NCBI RefSeq assembly: GCF_035582795.1
Contig: NC_134372.1
Coordinates: forward strand, 38,044,316 to 38,108,315
DNA: 64,000 nt
DNA from: Mycteria americana
Lineage: Eukaryota; Chordata; Aves; Ciconiiformes; Ciconiidae
Direction of reading: 5' to 3'
The position numbers and the translations under genes are program-made. Positions 34,663 to 46,800 of the stretch are shown here, piece by piece; the first letter of the stretch is position 1, and the number at the start of each line of letters is the position of its first letter. The notes under the pieces are model-generated. The model was not told the origin of the DNA. It searched no databases and worked only from the letters and a program-made list of their open reading frames with translations.

Positions 34663-37587
34663 CACAAGTCTGTAGCTCAGCAAGGATAAGGATCACCTGA
34701 ACCCCCGAGATATTACTGTAGCCACACTTTATATTGTTGAAATAAAAAGGCCTAAAGCAGTATCTTGGTGTGCCGAGAGATGTCCTTTGGTGAACTGTGG
34801 TGCTTCCAGGCATTAAAGCCCTTAGCCCTCTGTTTCACCACTCTGCCAGAGTTTTTCACTATCAAATAAGAATCAGCAAAAGGAACCCAAGTCTGTGCTT
34901 TGACTTTAATGTGCTTTCTACGTCCAACGCGATCTGCTTCCCGTAGACGCTCCAGAAAGCATCTGTCATCACCATTGCCCTAAAATAGTTTCAGCCTGGC
35001 CTGGCATTTTCTCATCCAGTTCTGCCTTTTCTTTCTTATCTGGTGTTCCCTTTCCCATGTTATAATTTAGTCTTTTTCTCTATTTCCCTGGCCAGATCTA
35101 ACTCTGAAACTTTGTGCTGAGTGGATTAATTTTAAACAAGATGCGGTGCTATGAGAGTAGCTCTGTGGAATGGTTTTATTGTAGACATGTTGGAAAGTGT
35201 TTAACTGAGCTGTGTGTTTAAAATTACACTCATGAGCTTACGGGCAAATGATGATCATAGTTCTAATTAATATTTTTAATCTGCATGGCACCCCAGGCAA
35301 ATTAAGTATGCTTTTCTCTCATATTTTAACCATATAAACAGATGTTTAGAATTGTGCAGCTGTTTTTCTCAATGGGGCACACATAATTAACAAATATCTG
35401 AAATATCTGTCCGAATGTGTACCTGGGTATGCATCAAGTGGGCCTTTGGTATGGAGACCTGATGGTACACACAGCTGGGCGAGCTACCTGTCACGGGCTC
35501 AGGAAACCCAGCTCCCCCCACAGCCCCTCGCTTCCCACCCCGCATCCACTTCTGTTATTACGCAGGCTTCTTAGCAGTCTTGCACATGCTAATTTTTAAC
35601 GTGTTTTTGGGCAGTACCTGACCTAAACCTGAGTCTTGATGACATCTTCTGATGACAATCAGAAGTTTGAAGCAGCACAAAGCTTTCAATATAGCATAGC
35701 AACTGTAATTTATGTTGTTGCATCTCTTTAGTGAGAATCTTACTCACAGCGTGTGTGCTGCTAAAAGGTGATGGTTCACTGTTAGCAAACGCCTCAGCTT
35801 TACCTCAGCATCCCAATTCCTCTTACTATTGTCTCTTGCTTTTCCTATTCTTCCCCAGAAACGTCGCCCTTTCGATATGATCACTCCACCAGGTCTAGTC
35901 GGAGCGAAGAGCTGAACTTGGGCCCATCGATGACAGAATAACTGAGTCCCTGTTTTTATAACTGAATTGCACCTACCGCAACTCACCCTGGAGGGCACGC
36001 CAGCCAGTGCTGGTGAGTTCCTCTGTGTGTGTCGTTAGCAGAGTTAGACCTTAATGTTGGATGGAAACCCCTTAAATACTAATTTTACTTGGGAATTGTA
36101 TCCCTTTCATGGGAAACCGGGTACAATAACGTATGCTATTGATTGTTTTGTGATGTGATTTTGCCAATCAATATTTAATTTAGTGATCGGAGAGTTTCTG
36201 TTGTAAATAGCCACAGACTGCACGTCTGGTATCCCTCTTGTGATACAGCCACAGAATGCAAAGATGCAAGTTTTTTAAAGCATGTAGGGAAATTTTTCTG
36301 TGTTTATAGTGAAACGCAACAAGACCTCACCTTCGCCCTGGAGGATTAAACTGTGCCCTGTAGCACAGCCCTCATTTGCGTAGTTTAAGAAAAGGTGCTG
36401 TCGTGGAGTTTTGTATTGTTGTTGCTGTCTGTAGCTGAATTAAATTGCTGCTCAGCAGGCTGCAGCACTCATGTCAGAGCAGTGCAGCAGCGCAGTCGGC
36501 TCCTTGGAAGAGAAGCTGTGCCACCAACAGAGGAGCTGGCGCTGGTTTTCTGGGGGAGGATGTGAGCACCTGCAAACGGGAAAAGAATGAAAAGTTCAGG
36601 AAAAAGGTGAGGTAGAGCTGGTTCATTTTAGCAGTTCGTCACCTGAACAAAGGCGTCTTCCGTCGTCCGCTGTTTTGCTCGTGAAGTTCCCAGTTAACTT
36701 TGTCGTCTTGCTGCTTGCTGTAAACACGAGACTTTGTCCCTTTTCAGTGGAGCAGGATGGGTTTACGTCGCTTATATTGATCATGTGGGTACGTAACCGT
36801 GTCTGTCTGTGTGCTTCACACTCGGCAGGGCCTGGAAGGGTCTGGGTCCCATCCCTTCGGACGAGTGACCCGCAGCGTGCTTTGAAGGGAGCGGAGAGCG
36901 CGGGGGACAGCCGCGTTTCTGGGGAGGCTCTTCTCCCTGCGCACATTGCCGATGGCATCTGGTTTAAAACCTTCAACGCGTTCGCCTTCGCGAGCCGCGG
37001 CGGAGGCGGCTCCAGCAGCCGCCTTCCCGAGCCCCCGCAGCCGCCCACGGGCCCGCAGCGCAGCTTCGGAGGGCACCCTGTCAGGAGAGCACGCACCGGC
37101 TCCGCTGGGCCGAGGGGCTCCCCCAGCCCGGCTGCGGCGGCCGGGGGGCAGCTCCGCCCGCCCGCCGGCCGCGGGGCCGCTTCCCCGGCAGGGGAGGGCC
37201 GGCGGAGCCGCGGCGGCGCTGGGCGCGGCCTCCCGCCATGGGGCCGCGGGGCTCCCCGCGGCCCGCCCGGCCGAGGGGCAGCCCCCGCGGGACGCCGCGC
37301 TGCCGCCCCCTGCCCGGCGCGGGTGCCGGGGCGCGCCGTGGCCGCGGGCCCCGCGGCGGAGGGGGCCGGGGCGAGGCGGGAGCGGGGCGCCCCGTGCCTG
37401 ACAGGAAGCCCGGCGGCCCGGCGCCCTGGCGCTGCGCGGGCGGGCTCGGCCCTCGCCTTCCCTTCCGCTCCGGGCCGCGCTCCGCCTGCGCCGGCTGGCG
37501 GCGGCCCCTCAGGTGTGCGCGGCGCGGAGCGGGGCGGCGCTGCCTTCGCCCTCCGGCCCGGCCGCCGCAGCTGCACGGCGGGCCTGT

Positions 37588-37599
37588 CACGTGGGGCGG
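37588..37599 (+). promoter_or_regulatory. E-box and GC box in the LRP3 promoter
   Basis: CACGTG (37588-37593, context GTCACGTGGG) abuts GGGGCGG (37593-37599), about 250 bp before the LRP3 start codon. The E-box context resembles the TFEB/TFE3 lysosomal (CLEAR) consensus except at its last bases. Use by USF, TFE or SP factors is inference. Confidence 0.4.
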
Positions 37600-37669
37600 C
37601 GGAGCGGCGGCGGCGGCGCTGCGGTCTGTCCTCTTCCACCTGCCCCGGAGCGGGGAGCGCGGGCCGGCC

Positions 37670-37774
37670 ATGGGGCTGCGGCGGCGGCGGCAGGCGCCCG
37701 CGCCGCTCCCGGTCCCCCGGCCTGCGAGGGCACCGCGGGCTGGCCGCGCCGCCGGCTCCCGCGGCTCGGCGTAG
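37670..37774 (+). CDS. Upstream ORF in the LRP3 5' leader (34 codons)
   Basis: An ATG in a strong context (GGCCATGG) opens a frame MGLRRRRQAPAPLPVP... that stops at TAG (37772-37774), 66 nt before the LRP3 ATG. If transcription starts upstream of 37670, this uORF would damp LRP3 translation. The peptide is Arg/Pro/Ala-rich and probably has no function of its own. Confidence 0.45.
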   Translation: MGLRRRRQAPAPLPVPRPARAPRAGRAAGSRGSA

Positions 37775-37840
37775 AGGCGAGGCGGGCGCGGAGCTGCCGT
37801 GGTTCCCCCCGCGCTGAAGGGCAGGCGGCGGCGACCCGCC

Positions 37841-40800
37841 ATGGAGAAGGCAGCGGCCGCGGAGCTCCGGCAGGGCGCGCTGGTGCCGCTCACCGCCATC
37901 TGCCTGGGTGAGTGCCGGCCCGGCCGCTCCCGGCGCGGCGGGGCATGTCCGGGCACGGCGGGTGGGGGGGCGCGGGCACCTGCGACGGGGCTGCCGGGCC
38001 CCCTCGTCCGCTGCGGGAAGTTACCGGGGGGGGGGGGGGAGGGGAGCAGGACGGGACGGGACGACGGCACACCGAAGCGGGTCGGCGGATCCCCCTCCCG
38101 CCCCTCCACTCTCCAACGGGGCGGGGGGCGGCGCGGCCGCGGGTCCCGCAGGGCGCCCACCCGGGTCGCCGTGCCCGGCCGCTGCCCGGCGGCGGGGAGG
38201 CCGAGCGGAGTTCTGCCCGGGCCCTGCGGAAACCAGTGTTTTGCCCTTGGCTTTGAAGCCGCTACGGTAACCCTGCATAGCGCTTAAAAAACCCCAAAAG
38301 TTTAGGCATTGTCGGTGCCTTCCCCAGACTTTTAACTCCTGCGAGGCGCGATGCGGGCAGCGGCTGCCGGGGCGGTTACGAAACTGCCCGCGGTGCTGCC
38401 TCGCCCGCCCGGCGCTCGGTCGCGTTCCTCGCCTGCCTGTCACTTCTCTGAGTGGCAGGGTGGAAAAACATCCCCCCCCCCCCCGTTTCTCAGCCATATT
38501 CTGCTCTCCTCCCTCCCTTCTGCTTGAAGCAATTGCTCTCCGCTCTGCTTCGCAGCAGGTGTTAAGTTATGGCAACGTGATGAAGCGTATTGCTGGTTTC
38601 CAGTCTGTCAGTCCTTTCTGTCAGGGAAGATGTTTTTTGTTAGGGAGAAGCGTTGACGCCTGTGACTAGAACGAGCCAGCGAAAGGCCCCGCGTATTTAA
38701 CAGGGGCACGTAGAGATGGGGAGTTATTAAAGCTGACTGCTCCGTTCCTGCGTGCTGCCAAAAGATTCTGATGGAGCAGCACTGTCGGAAGCGCTGCGCG
38801 CAGCTTAGCGCTGCTGGGGCTGCTCTGAGCTCTCCTGACGGTTATTTGGTAAACTGTTACAGCTCCTTGAACTAGAATGTGCTAAAACCACAGCTATTTG
38901 CTAGTGAAGTGGATTAGAGTTCACTTTTAATAATCCCAAATGAGAGTTAGTATTTGTTACATAAATGAAAAGAAATGGGTATCTGTGGCCAGACTGCTCG
39001 TTCTATTTTTGTAAAAGTGTTTTTTTTAACATGAGTGCTTGCCTAGAAAAATGTAGGAAGTTGAAATTTAAAAGCTGCTCTGGTTGCTTCAAATGTATCT
39101 ATTTTAATTAACGGAAGTGCAATGTAAAAAGCTATCTAAACTACAAAACACGTACTTTGAACATCCGTTCTAGCTAGTACAACTTTTTTATGCGGAGACT
39201 TAAAGGGATGTTGGAGATGTGCACAGCATGAGGATAATGTCTGCTGCGTTTTTTATTTAAAGTTAGAAGAAGATACAAGTTTCCACCGTATCTGAATTTC
39301 TTGGGGTTTTTTTGTGGCCCGGTCAGACCTTTGTTAAAACTTTTGTTATTTAACAGAACTAGCACGGTTATTATTAAAATGACTAATAAGATAATAAAAG
39401 CTCATGTAAACTCCAGAGTTTAAGTGAGAACACTTCTTATATTTAGCTGTGGGTAATGCCAGGTTGAAAGTTCAGTAGATTTCTGCTTTCTATGACTTCT
39501 AGAATTTCACTGTCTGGCTCTTCTTTTCAGCTGGAATGTATTATTCCTATTCCTTGCACAACTGACAGTAGTGGAAGTTGAAAAACATGAGAGGTGGGAA
39601 GCTTGTAAGGTATTCTGCTTCAGTGAACCCATAAGAATATAATGCTGCTGCTGCTTTAACTCTTTTTGTATTTTACTTCCTGCTTGTCTGTCCTTTCCTT
39701 TCGTCCTTATTTTTGGTTCTTGCTTCTTGCCATTCTTTTCTTTAACTTTTTGTTTTCCCGTAGGCTGTATGTGGTGTTTGGTGTCTGTATCAATGCACTG
39801 CCACTGACCATTGCTGTATGTGACCTTGTCTGTAAACTGCTGCTCCAGAGACTGGAACTGGGTTTGTTGCAACTGTTCTTTCATGAGGCCATTTTGTTTC
39901 TCATTCTTGAGAAATTCTGGAGGACATAGAAAGTTACCAAATGGGAAGTAATTAAAACAGCGAAGCTGATGTCTCTCCTTCTGGCATGGGAAAAGCCTGG
40001 TAGTTGTCATTTGGTTCGGAGGTGCCAAGATGTAAATTTCCCTTTTGATCCAAATAACCGCTTTCCCGGCTGAAAACCTCACCCTGAGAATTATTTAGCA
40101 ATCCAAATGAATGGCACAGTAAGTTTCCTACATGGACTTCAAGCCAATTGAACCACTTCTGTTTTTTCTGGCTTTCCTATAACTGCCCAACAGTTAAGAA
40201 AAAGAGTATCTAGAAAACTTTCTAATACATCCCTAGTCCCTCACCTATTTTTATTTTGACAAGGTTTTGTTTTGACAAGAAAAACAGCAGGGAATGGCTG
40301 TTCTTTCTTTTGGGCCTCTGACGCTTTTGAGAGCTGGGTGCTTCAGAAAATGCTGGTTTACAGTGCTCTTGTGGCTTGATTTGACAGTCTTGAGTGAGAC
40401 CAAAAGTGAGGAAGACAGATACTGGAAACTGTAAGCTTATTCAGTCGCTGGGGAAGGTACCTGATGTGAAACTTAAACTTTGTTTTAAAGAACTATTCTT
40501 GACTGCTGACTTCTTAGAGTGAAAGAGTTGAAAGTGAGAGCAAGAACTTGCAACAGCAGCAGCCAAGAGATGTTTTGCGTTTTCAGAGATAAAAGAGCAT
40601 TTTTGAGGGTCATCTTTCTTAGGTATCTGCCAGGCCTGGTGTGCAAAGCTGCCTATAACTCTATACTTCTGGTTGCAAACTAGGGCTGTCTGTTTAACAG
40701 TCCTCAGAAGAAAGTAACGTGGCTCTGAGTTGGCTAGTTCCACTCTATCATGCCCCTTGCCTTCACGCTGCTTATTTCCATTTAAAGGGCATAGGGGCCC

Positions 40801-43800
40801 CTCCTCAGCCATGCGAGGGAACCTCTGCTTGGGAGCTCGTGTTCTGTTATGGCCATCGGGAAGGTTCGGGTAGGAAACGTGAAAAAAGATTGCAGAATGG
40901 TAGTGCAGACCTAGACATTTCCATACAATGCGTCTTCAAACACTCCTTTCAGTTGTGGTGGTAATAGTTATGCAGAGTATATTCATGTACTTTCTTTGGA
41001 GCAAACCAAAATATTTTAATTTTCATGAAATGAAATTTGTGACTTAATCACTGGTTAATTTCTTCTCAGTCTTTATGACTGTATTACTATGGTGACAGGA
41101 ATAGCGGTGCTTTAATACCGTGTGAGAAAATGTTGTGTTGCTGTTGCTGCTGTGATCCAAGGTTTGTCACAAGCGGACGTGCTGCTCTGTCACAGAGGCA
41201 AGCTGTTTCCTGGTACAGGACGGTCGTGTTGCTCCTAGGTGCGCTTGCTGACCTATCGGAGCAAGCTAGCACCGTGAAACAAAGGAAATCATTACATGGC
41301 ACGTTGTTACTATCATATAACAAATGTTACTGTACATTAATTATGTAATAAAATCAGAGCTGTTAAGGTCCTTTGAACATCGTGTTAATGCTCATTAACA
41401 CAAATCTGCAGCTCAGGCCTGTTTCTTCTCAGCCACAGCATATGTGCGCTGCCAGTTAGTCGCTCTCCTTCCCTTGTGCGTTGCTAAAAGCTCAATCCTG
41501 CAGCCACTTAGAAGGAGCGAGAAGTCGCTGCCCTTGCCCTTGTCGTAGTACCCTGAAGTCCTCTGCGACGGGTGACGCCAGCAGCGGTTGTCCTCTCCGG
41601 TTTGCAGGGCCTGGCCTCAGCCTGAGGTCTGGAGCTCTGGCTGCAGGAAGGAGAAAGTCCAAATTGTGGACATCCAGACATAAGTCAGGGAAGGACTGCT
41701 GTAGGCACCTGGGCTGCTGCAATTTGGTGATAGTTCAGATCCACCACTGACTGAAAACCATGACTGGGCTCGAACTGGCAGGCTAAAGGATCATTTTTAG
41801 CTTTTCTATTTCCACCCCTTTAGTGGTAGGTACTTTTTTTTCTTGTGCTGGTTTAAGTTATACCAGAAGGTGGTCGGGGCAAGGGTCGTTGTTTTCTGAT
41901 GCGTTTGGACGGTGTCGAAGACAACGGGGGCCCGCACTCGTACATGCTACTCTGAGCCATAAATAGTGTTAATTGTCAGCAGCTTCCCAAGTGACTGTTG
42001 GGAACAGGGACGGTTTCTCTTCCTCTCTTTTCCTATTGTTCATTTTTTAATGATGTTTTTTACTAAATGCTTGCCAACAGATCGACTATAAAAAGAGTTA
42101 GGACTTACACATGCAAAATAAAGCCAAAGTGAGTGCTTGTGCTGGGATGCTGTAAATTAAGTTTTGGTAACCTTTTAAGCCTTTCTAATTCTTTTAAATG
42201 TTTGTCATTTTATTAATAGGCTGTCTTTGTAGATTATAGAATACTGCTAAAACAAGAGCAGGTAGTGAAATACGCTGTAATTGTTAGAGAAGTGCCTTAA
42301 AGAATGTATGGGGAAACTAAGATGGAACTACATGTTAACACTGACCTCTGGAGCAACAATGACATAGGAGAAATTTTTTTTGGCAATAACTACTCTTACA
42401 AGATCACTCTAACAGTGTATGCTGTGAGAGGAGACTTCTGAGAAAGTGAAGAGTATTTGGAAACTAATCTGTAAGTCAGATGTGTGTTGCAAGCACCGCC
42501 TCATCCTGTTTTGATTTTACCAGGGGACCTTTCTGAAAACTTCATTGCCTTTGATTAGTCAATGTAATCATGTTAGCTTTAGCAGTTTATTTTCAAGGTG
42601 ACATTCACCTGAGAGGAACAAACTTTGCTTTATGCAGAGGAGACATATTTAAAGATAATAATCTCCTTAGTTATTTTCCAGCATTTAAGCAGGTAAAGTG
42701 ACTAGCTGTGATGATGAATGTTTTAGTGTAATTGTTCTTCTGTCTTCCTCAATTAAAAAAAAGTCCTGCAGAAGACAACTTAGAATAGATTGGCAGTTTC
42801 TTTTGGTAGCATATTTGACAGATACTAAACTAACACTGTGTTGACTTTTTTTATAGCTACAGTGAAGGATAATAGTTGATTACATGACTTGCCTGTGTAG
42901 ATAAGCAAAGTTCTTGTTGGAAGACTGCAATGCATTTATATTAACACCCCAGCAAACACCTAGAAATGGTTAACTACTGACTGCCACCCTGTGTCACTGG
43001 AACCTGTATCAACATTGTTTTTCTGTCTTTACACAGTGAATCTCTTCCTGACTGGGAAAATAGAAAGTGCTGTCACCTCATTAGGTAAGACGTACTTTTC
43101 TTATTTGTATTTACTGTTCTTTTGAGTTGTTACTGTTTCTTCCCCACGCAAAGAGATCTTTTAACAAAACAGTATGACCTTTGTTTGAGAGAGAGTAACA
43201 ATGATATTTTAGGAAGTTTAGAGCTTCTAAGCCTTCCTTGGGTTATAGAGTCCATCAGTGTCACTGTGCTAGGAAAAAATTGTAAGCTTGAGGCTAAGGT
43301 CATAGTACTATAGTACATATGTACATAGTACGTGCTGATCTGTTCAGGGAAAACCTCTATGTTTAGGAAATGTGCCTGGGAATGTCAAGCCAGGGACAGT
43401 GGCCCATTCCTGGGGGAGCTAAAACAAGAATGTTAAAAATGCCTCATGAATGTCAAAGTGGAAATTCAACCAGAATCGCAGCACTTAGTGTAATTTCCTT
43501 CTCTATAGCAGTACTGTGACTTACTGACATTACGGGAACATTGCAATCAGGGTCCTCTTAGTGATAAGGGCCCTCTTGTGCCTGTCAATCCACAGTCACG
43601 TTGGTAGGCATACTTTGTGCCCAAAGAGGTTGCAACTTAAATTAAAACAGAAAAACCAAAGAAGGGAAACAGGAGGAAAAGAAATGCGAAAACACGAAAA
43701 TAATTCTAAGGCAGTGGGTTGATTAATGTGGGGGCTTGAGCGTTCAAGTCAACATTGGGGTTTGAGAGAAGGTTTAAATCAGGAAAAGGTAGTAATTTTA

Positions 43801-46800
43801 TGATTAGGTAACTTCCTTAAATTTGGCTTAGGGGAAGTGTGGATGAACCATATAGGAGATGTGTTGTTTGCAACATAGTATTTCCATTCTTTCATTGGAA
43901 AAAATCCAGAATGTCATCTATGTCCTAGTCTGTTCTGTGTGGATGGTTCTTTGGCTTTTGACGGAGTTTGCCATCCGTTGGCTGTATGGTATATGAGTTT
44001 ATAAAGTGTAACTTGAATAATTATACAGTGGCTGGCCTAGACTGGTGATACTGTCTCGACCTGAAATATATAATGCTTCATCCAATTGGCTCTGCTGCTT
44101 TCTAATGCTGTTCTTTTGCTAGAAACGGAAAAAGTTGTAACGTTTAGCTTTTATTCTTTCAAGTACGCTGAAAACCTCGGAGTACTGTAGTCTTCATGTT
44201 TTCTTGTCTTGATATAGTTTTGAGTTACTTTGTCTCCTGACAGCATAACTGGAGCGGGGGAGAAAAATGATCATAAAAGGTAATTTCAATAGTGTGATCC
44301 ACGTGTAGCTTCTCTTACCTGTGCGTTGGAGGATAACAGGTTAGGATGGTGCAGTTGTAAGGCAGGTGACCCTGCCAGGAATCGTCTTGCAGGAGATGTT
44401 CCTTAGGAGCCCTGATGAAAGTTGGGAGGAATGCTTGCTGTCCTAAACACGTCCTGACAAAGCAGCTTATTACAGAGTTGATCTCTCTGATAAGGTATAG
44501 TGTGGTTTCTTTTCAGAAAGCAAGTAATAGCAGAAGTAATGAGTTCTGCAGAACGCAGGTCGAGCCACCATCTTGGCTGTATTTTTACAATGACTTTAAG
44601 CCAGAAAAGCTGCTGCTGCTGACAGGGAGCAGTCCTTCCCCTGAGCCCCCTTTCCCCGGGCTCACGGTGAGCCAGTTCAGCCTGTTGATGCTGTGGAGCG
44701 CCAGACCAGATTTTGTCAGATCAGCGAGTTGGACCCGTGGGCTGTGCCTTTGCTGGTTCTGATATTGAGGGCAGAAGCAGCCTGCTGGAGACTGGATAAG
44801 TGAAGGGGAGCCTTAAGTCCTTTTTTCTCCACAGGCGTAAGAGATCTGCATCAAGCAATGTGTGCAAGCCCTCCTTGAGGGAGCATTTGGAGATCTTGGG
44901 GGGAGTTTCCTGCTGACCCTGACATAGCTGCTGAGGAATTGTATATTGCCAAGCGTTTGGCTTTGAGAGAAGGTTCCTTGTGGCAGGTGCAAACCATCTT
45001 TTATCCTGGAGCAGATGGTTGGGATGTGTCCCTTGGGACTGGGGCAGACCCCGGGGCGTTGCAGGAGAGTGTGAAACTGCAGGATTTATTTTCTGCTGGG
45101 ATCGTCTGAAAATTTATTCCTGCACAGCTCAGTGCCCTCAGCGCTGTCCTCTGGTGGAGCTCGACATCTGTTCTGTTACAGTCGCTTTCGCAAAAATAGG
45201 AGTAATATTATTCATGTAAAGTTTTGGAAACTTTCTTGCAAGTATTTGTGGCATATTTAACTGGCAGGGGGAATCTACTGCTGTTTACAGTAGAAGAAAT
45301 CCATTTGATTATTACAGAAAGAGCCTCATTAAGATTTATAACTGCTTGACAAACTTTCTGAACTCAAACCTCTTCTGGAATTTGTTTAAAGTTTTTTTTC
45401 ATCTGGAAAAGGTTCATTATGTCTGTCTTGAGAATTTATCTTTTAAAAAAAGCGCCATCTCAGTAGGATTTTTGGTGGGTTGGTTTGCCAGTCCAAGGAT
45501 TGGTATTCTCTTATGTTTCTTCAGTAATCCTAAATGTGGAAAACGTAAGCTGTTTGGGACTTTTAGTAACTTGGGTTTTCACTTTTCTTCTGGGTTTGTG
45601 CAGAAAGGCTGCAGAAAAAGAGTTATAGAACAGTTGTTGAAAAAATACTGTCACCGCTCTTCTCCTGTGTTGTCGCTGATGATGAGGCCTTCGGAATCCA
45701 GGACTGTACCTTTCTATTTAGAGACTTCCCTTTCCTTTAGATGTTTTGGCAATTTGAAAAGGCTTTTGTTTATTTTCCTTGAGGAATCACACTGTCCTGC
45801 CAAGGCCCAACGTAATAACACAATACTTAAGCATGTATGTGATTCTGCAAACTTCATGGCCAGGAGCTGAGGAGGAAAGTTGGGCCCCTTTATTGACACT
45901 GAAATGCCAACCGTATGAAATCGTGCCCTTGGTGGTTTTTCTGTTTTGTTGGCAGCACTGAAGACTTTGTTTAGTACAGGTTTTTCTTTCAAAATGTATG
46001 CAGGTGAAAGAACAGCTGCTGAAAGCAGTGCTCAGATACTTCACCTTGTCTGCCACAGCAGTCAGTGCACAAAGAGTAGAGAGGCACGCATCTGGTGAGG
46101 AAGGAGATCTATTGATTTATTGCAAATACCATAGTAATGAGCATTGATGGGAACTGAGAGGCATCAGAAGCGTAAGGCAATTAAGTGAGGTTTGGGTAAA
46201 CACAACAGTAGTTTTGGGGGGTGAATGGGTCTGTGTCCCCAGTTTGATCCAGTAGGTTGAGAGGACTGTGGACATATCCTTAAAATAGTGTAATTATGTT
46301 TTTTGCAAAATGAATTCAGGTTAGTGGTCCATTCAAATCAGGACCCTTTGTAAGAGCAAAGCAGTTGTCTTTTTAATTTTGAGTAGGGCAAGTCTGAAAT
46401 GCTTGTTCTGTGTCAGAGGGGTAAAGCCATGGGAAAGTATTGAGCAACAATGACCGTTGCCAGATGAACTGCCCAAAATGGCATATAGTGTGAGTACAGC
46501 CCTTACCTTGCTTATGTCCTTAGATTTTCACCGCTACAATTCTTCTGTTAAAATGGAAAATCTTTTTCTTTTGTCTATTCTTCTTTCCATGTCCCACGTT
46601 TGTAGCAGATGTGCAGTGTTAATAAGAAAAAGCATTTCTCACTGAGAACCTGAACTGTCATGTTACATCAGATCCATGCTTACAAATTAGGAAACTATAC
46701 ATTATTGCAAAAGAAAAAATGCTAGTGATGTTACTTCAAAAAAAGCTGGGATACTTCAAATAACTGTTGCTCAGGTTCTTTCTAAACACTTCCTAAAACT

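Larger units (their letters stand above)
31186..36879. other. Intergenic DNA upstream of LRP3
   Basis: About 5.7 kb of AT-rich sequence with no exon I can support. A weak CTLD-like reading (VQNDLLSSGAYW) lies at 32020-32054 between a good acceptor (ctctttcag) and a GTAAAG donor. An 85-codon frame spans 32255-32512. Both are probably chance or conserved non-coding DNA. It likely holds distal LRP3 control elements. Confidence 0.5.
36880..38440. promoter_or_regulatory. LRP3: CpG-island promoter of LRP3
   Basis: Dense CpG over about 1.5 kb, centred on LRP3 exon 1 (37841-37907). No TATA box is seen near the likely start region. Long frames on both strands here (up to 380 codons) are composition artefacts rich in Arg, Pro, Ala and Gly. 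A G-run at about 38027-38040 and a C-run at 38471-38484 are simple sequence. Confidence 0.9.

Noticed and set aside
36623-38287. Very long frames on both strands (up to 380 codons) in the LRP3 CpG island
   Set aside because: GC-rich DNA has few stop codons. The frames overlap on both strands, are Arg/Pro/Ala/Gly-rich and show no domain. Only LRP3 exon 1 fits a real coding exon.
45346-45870. 174-codon frame in LRP3 intron 2
   Set aside because: No recognisable domain and no sign of coding use; expected occasionally by chance in a large intron.
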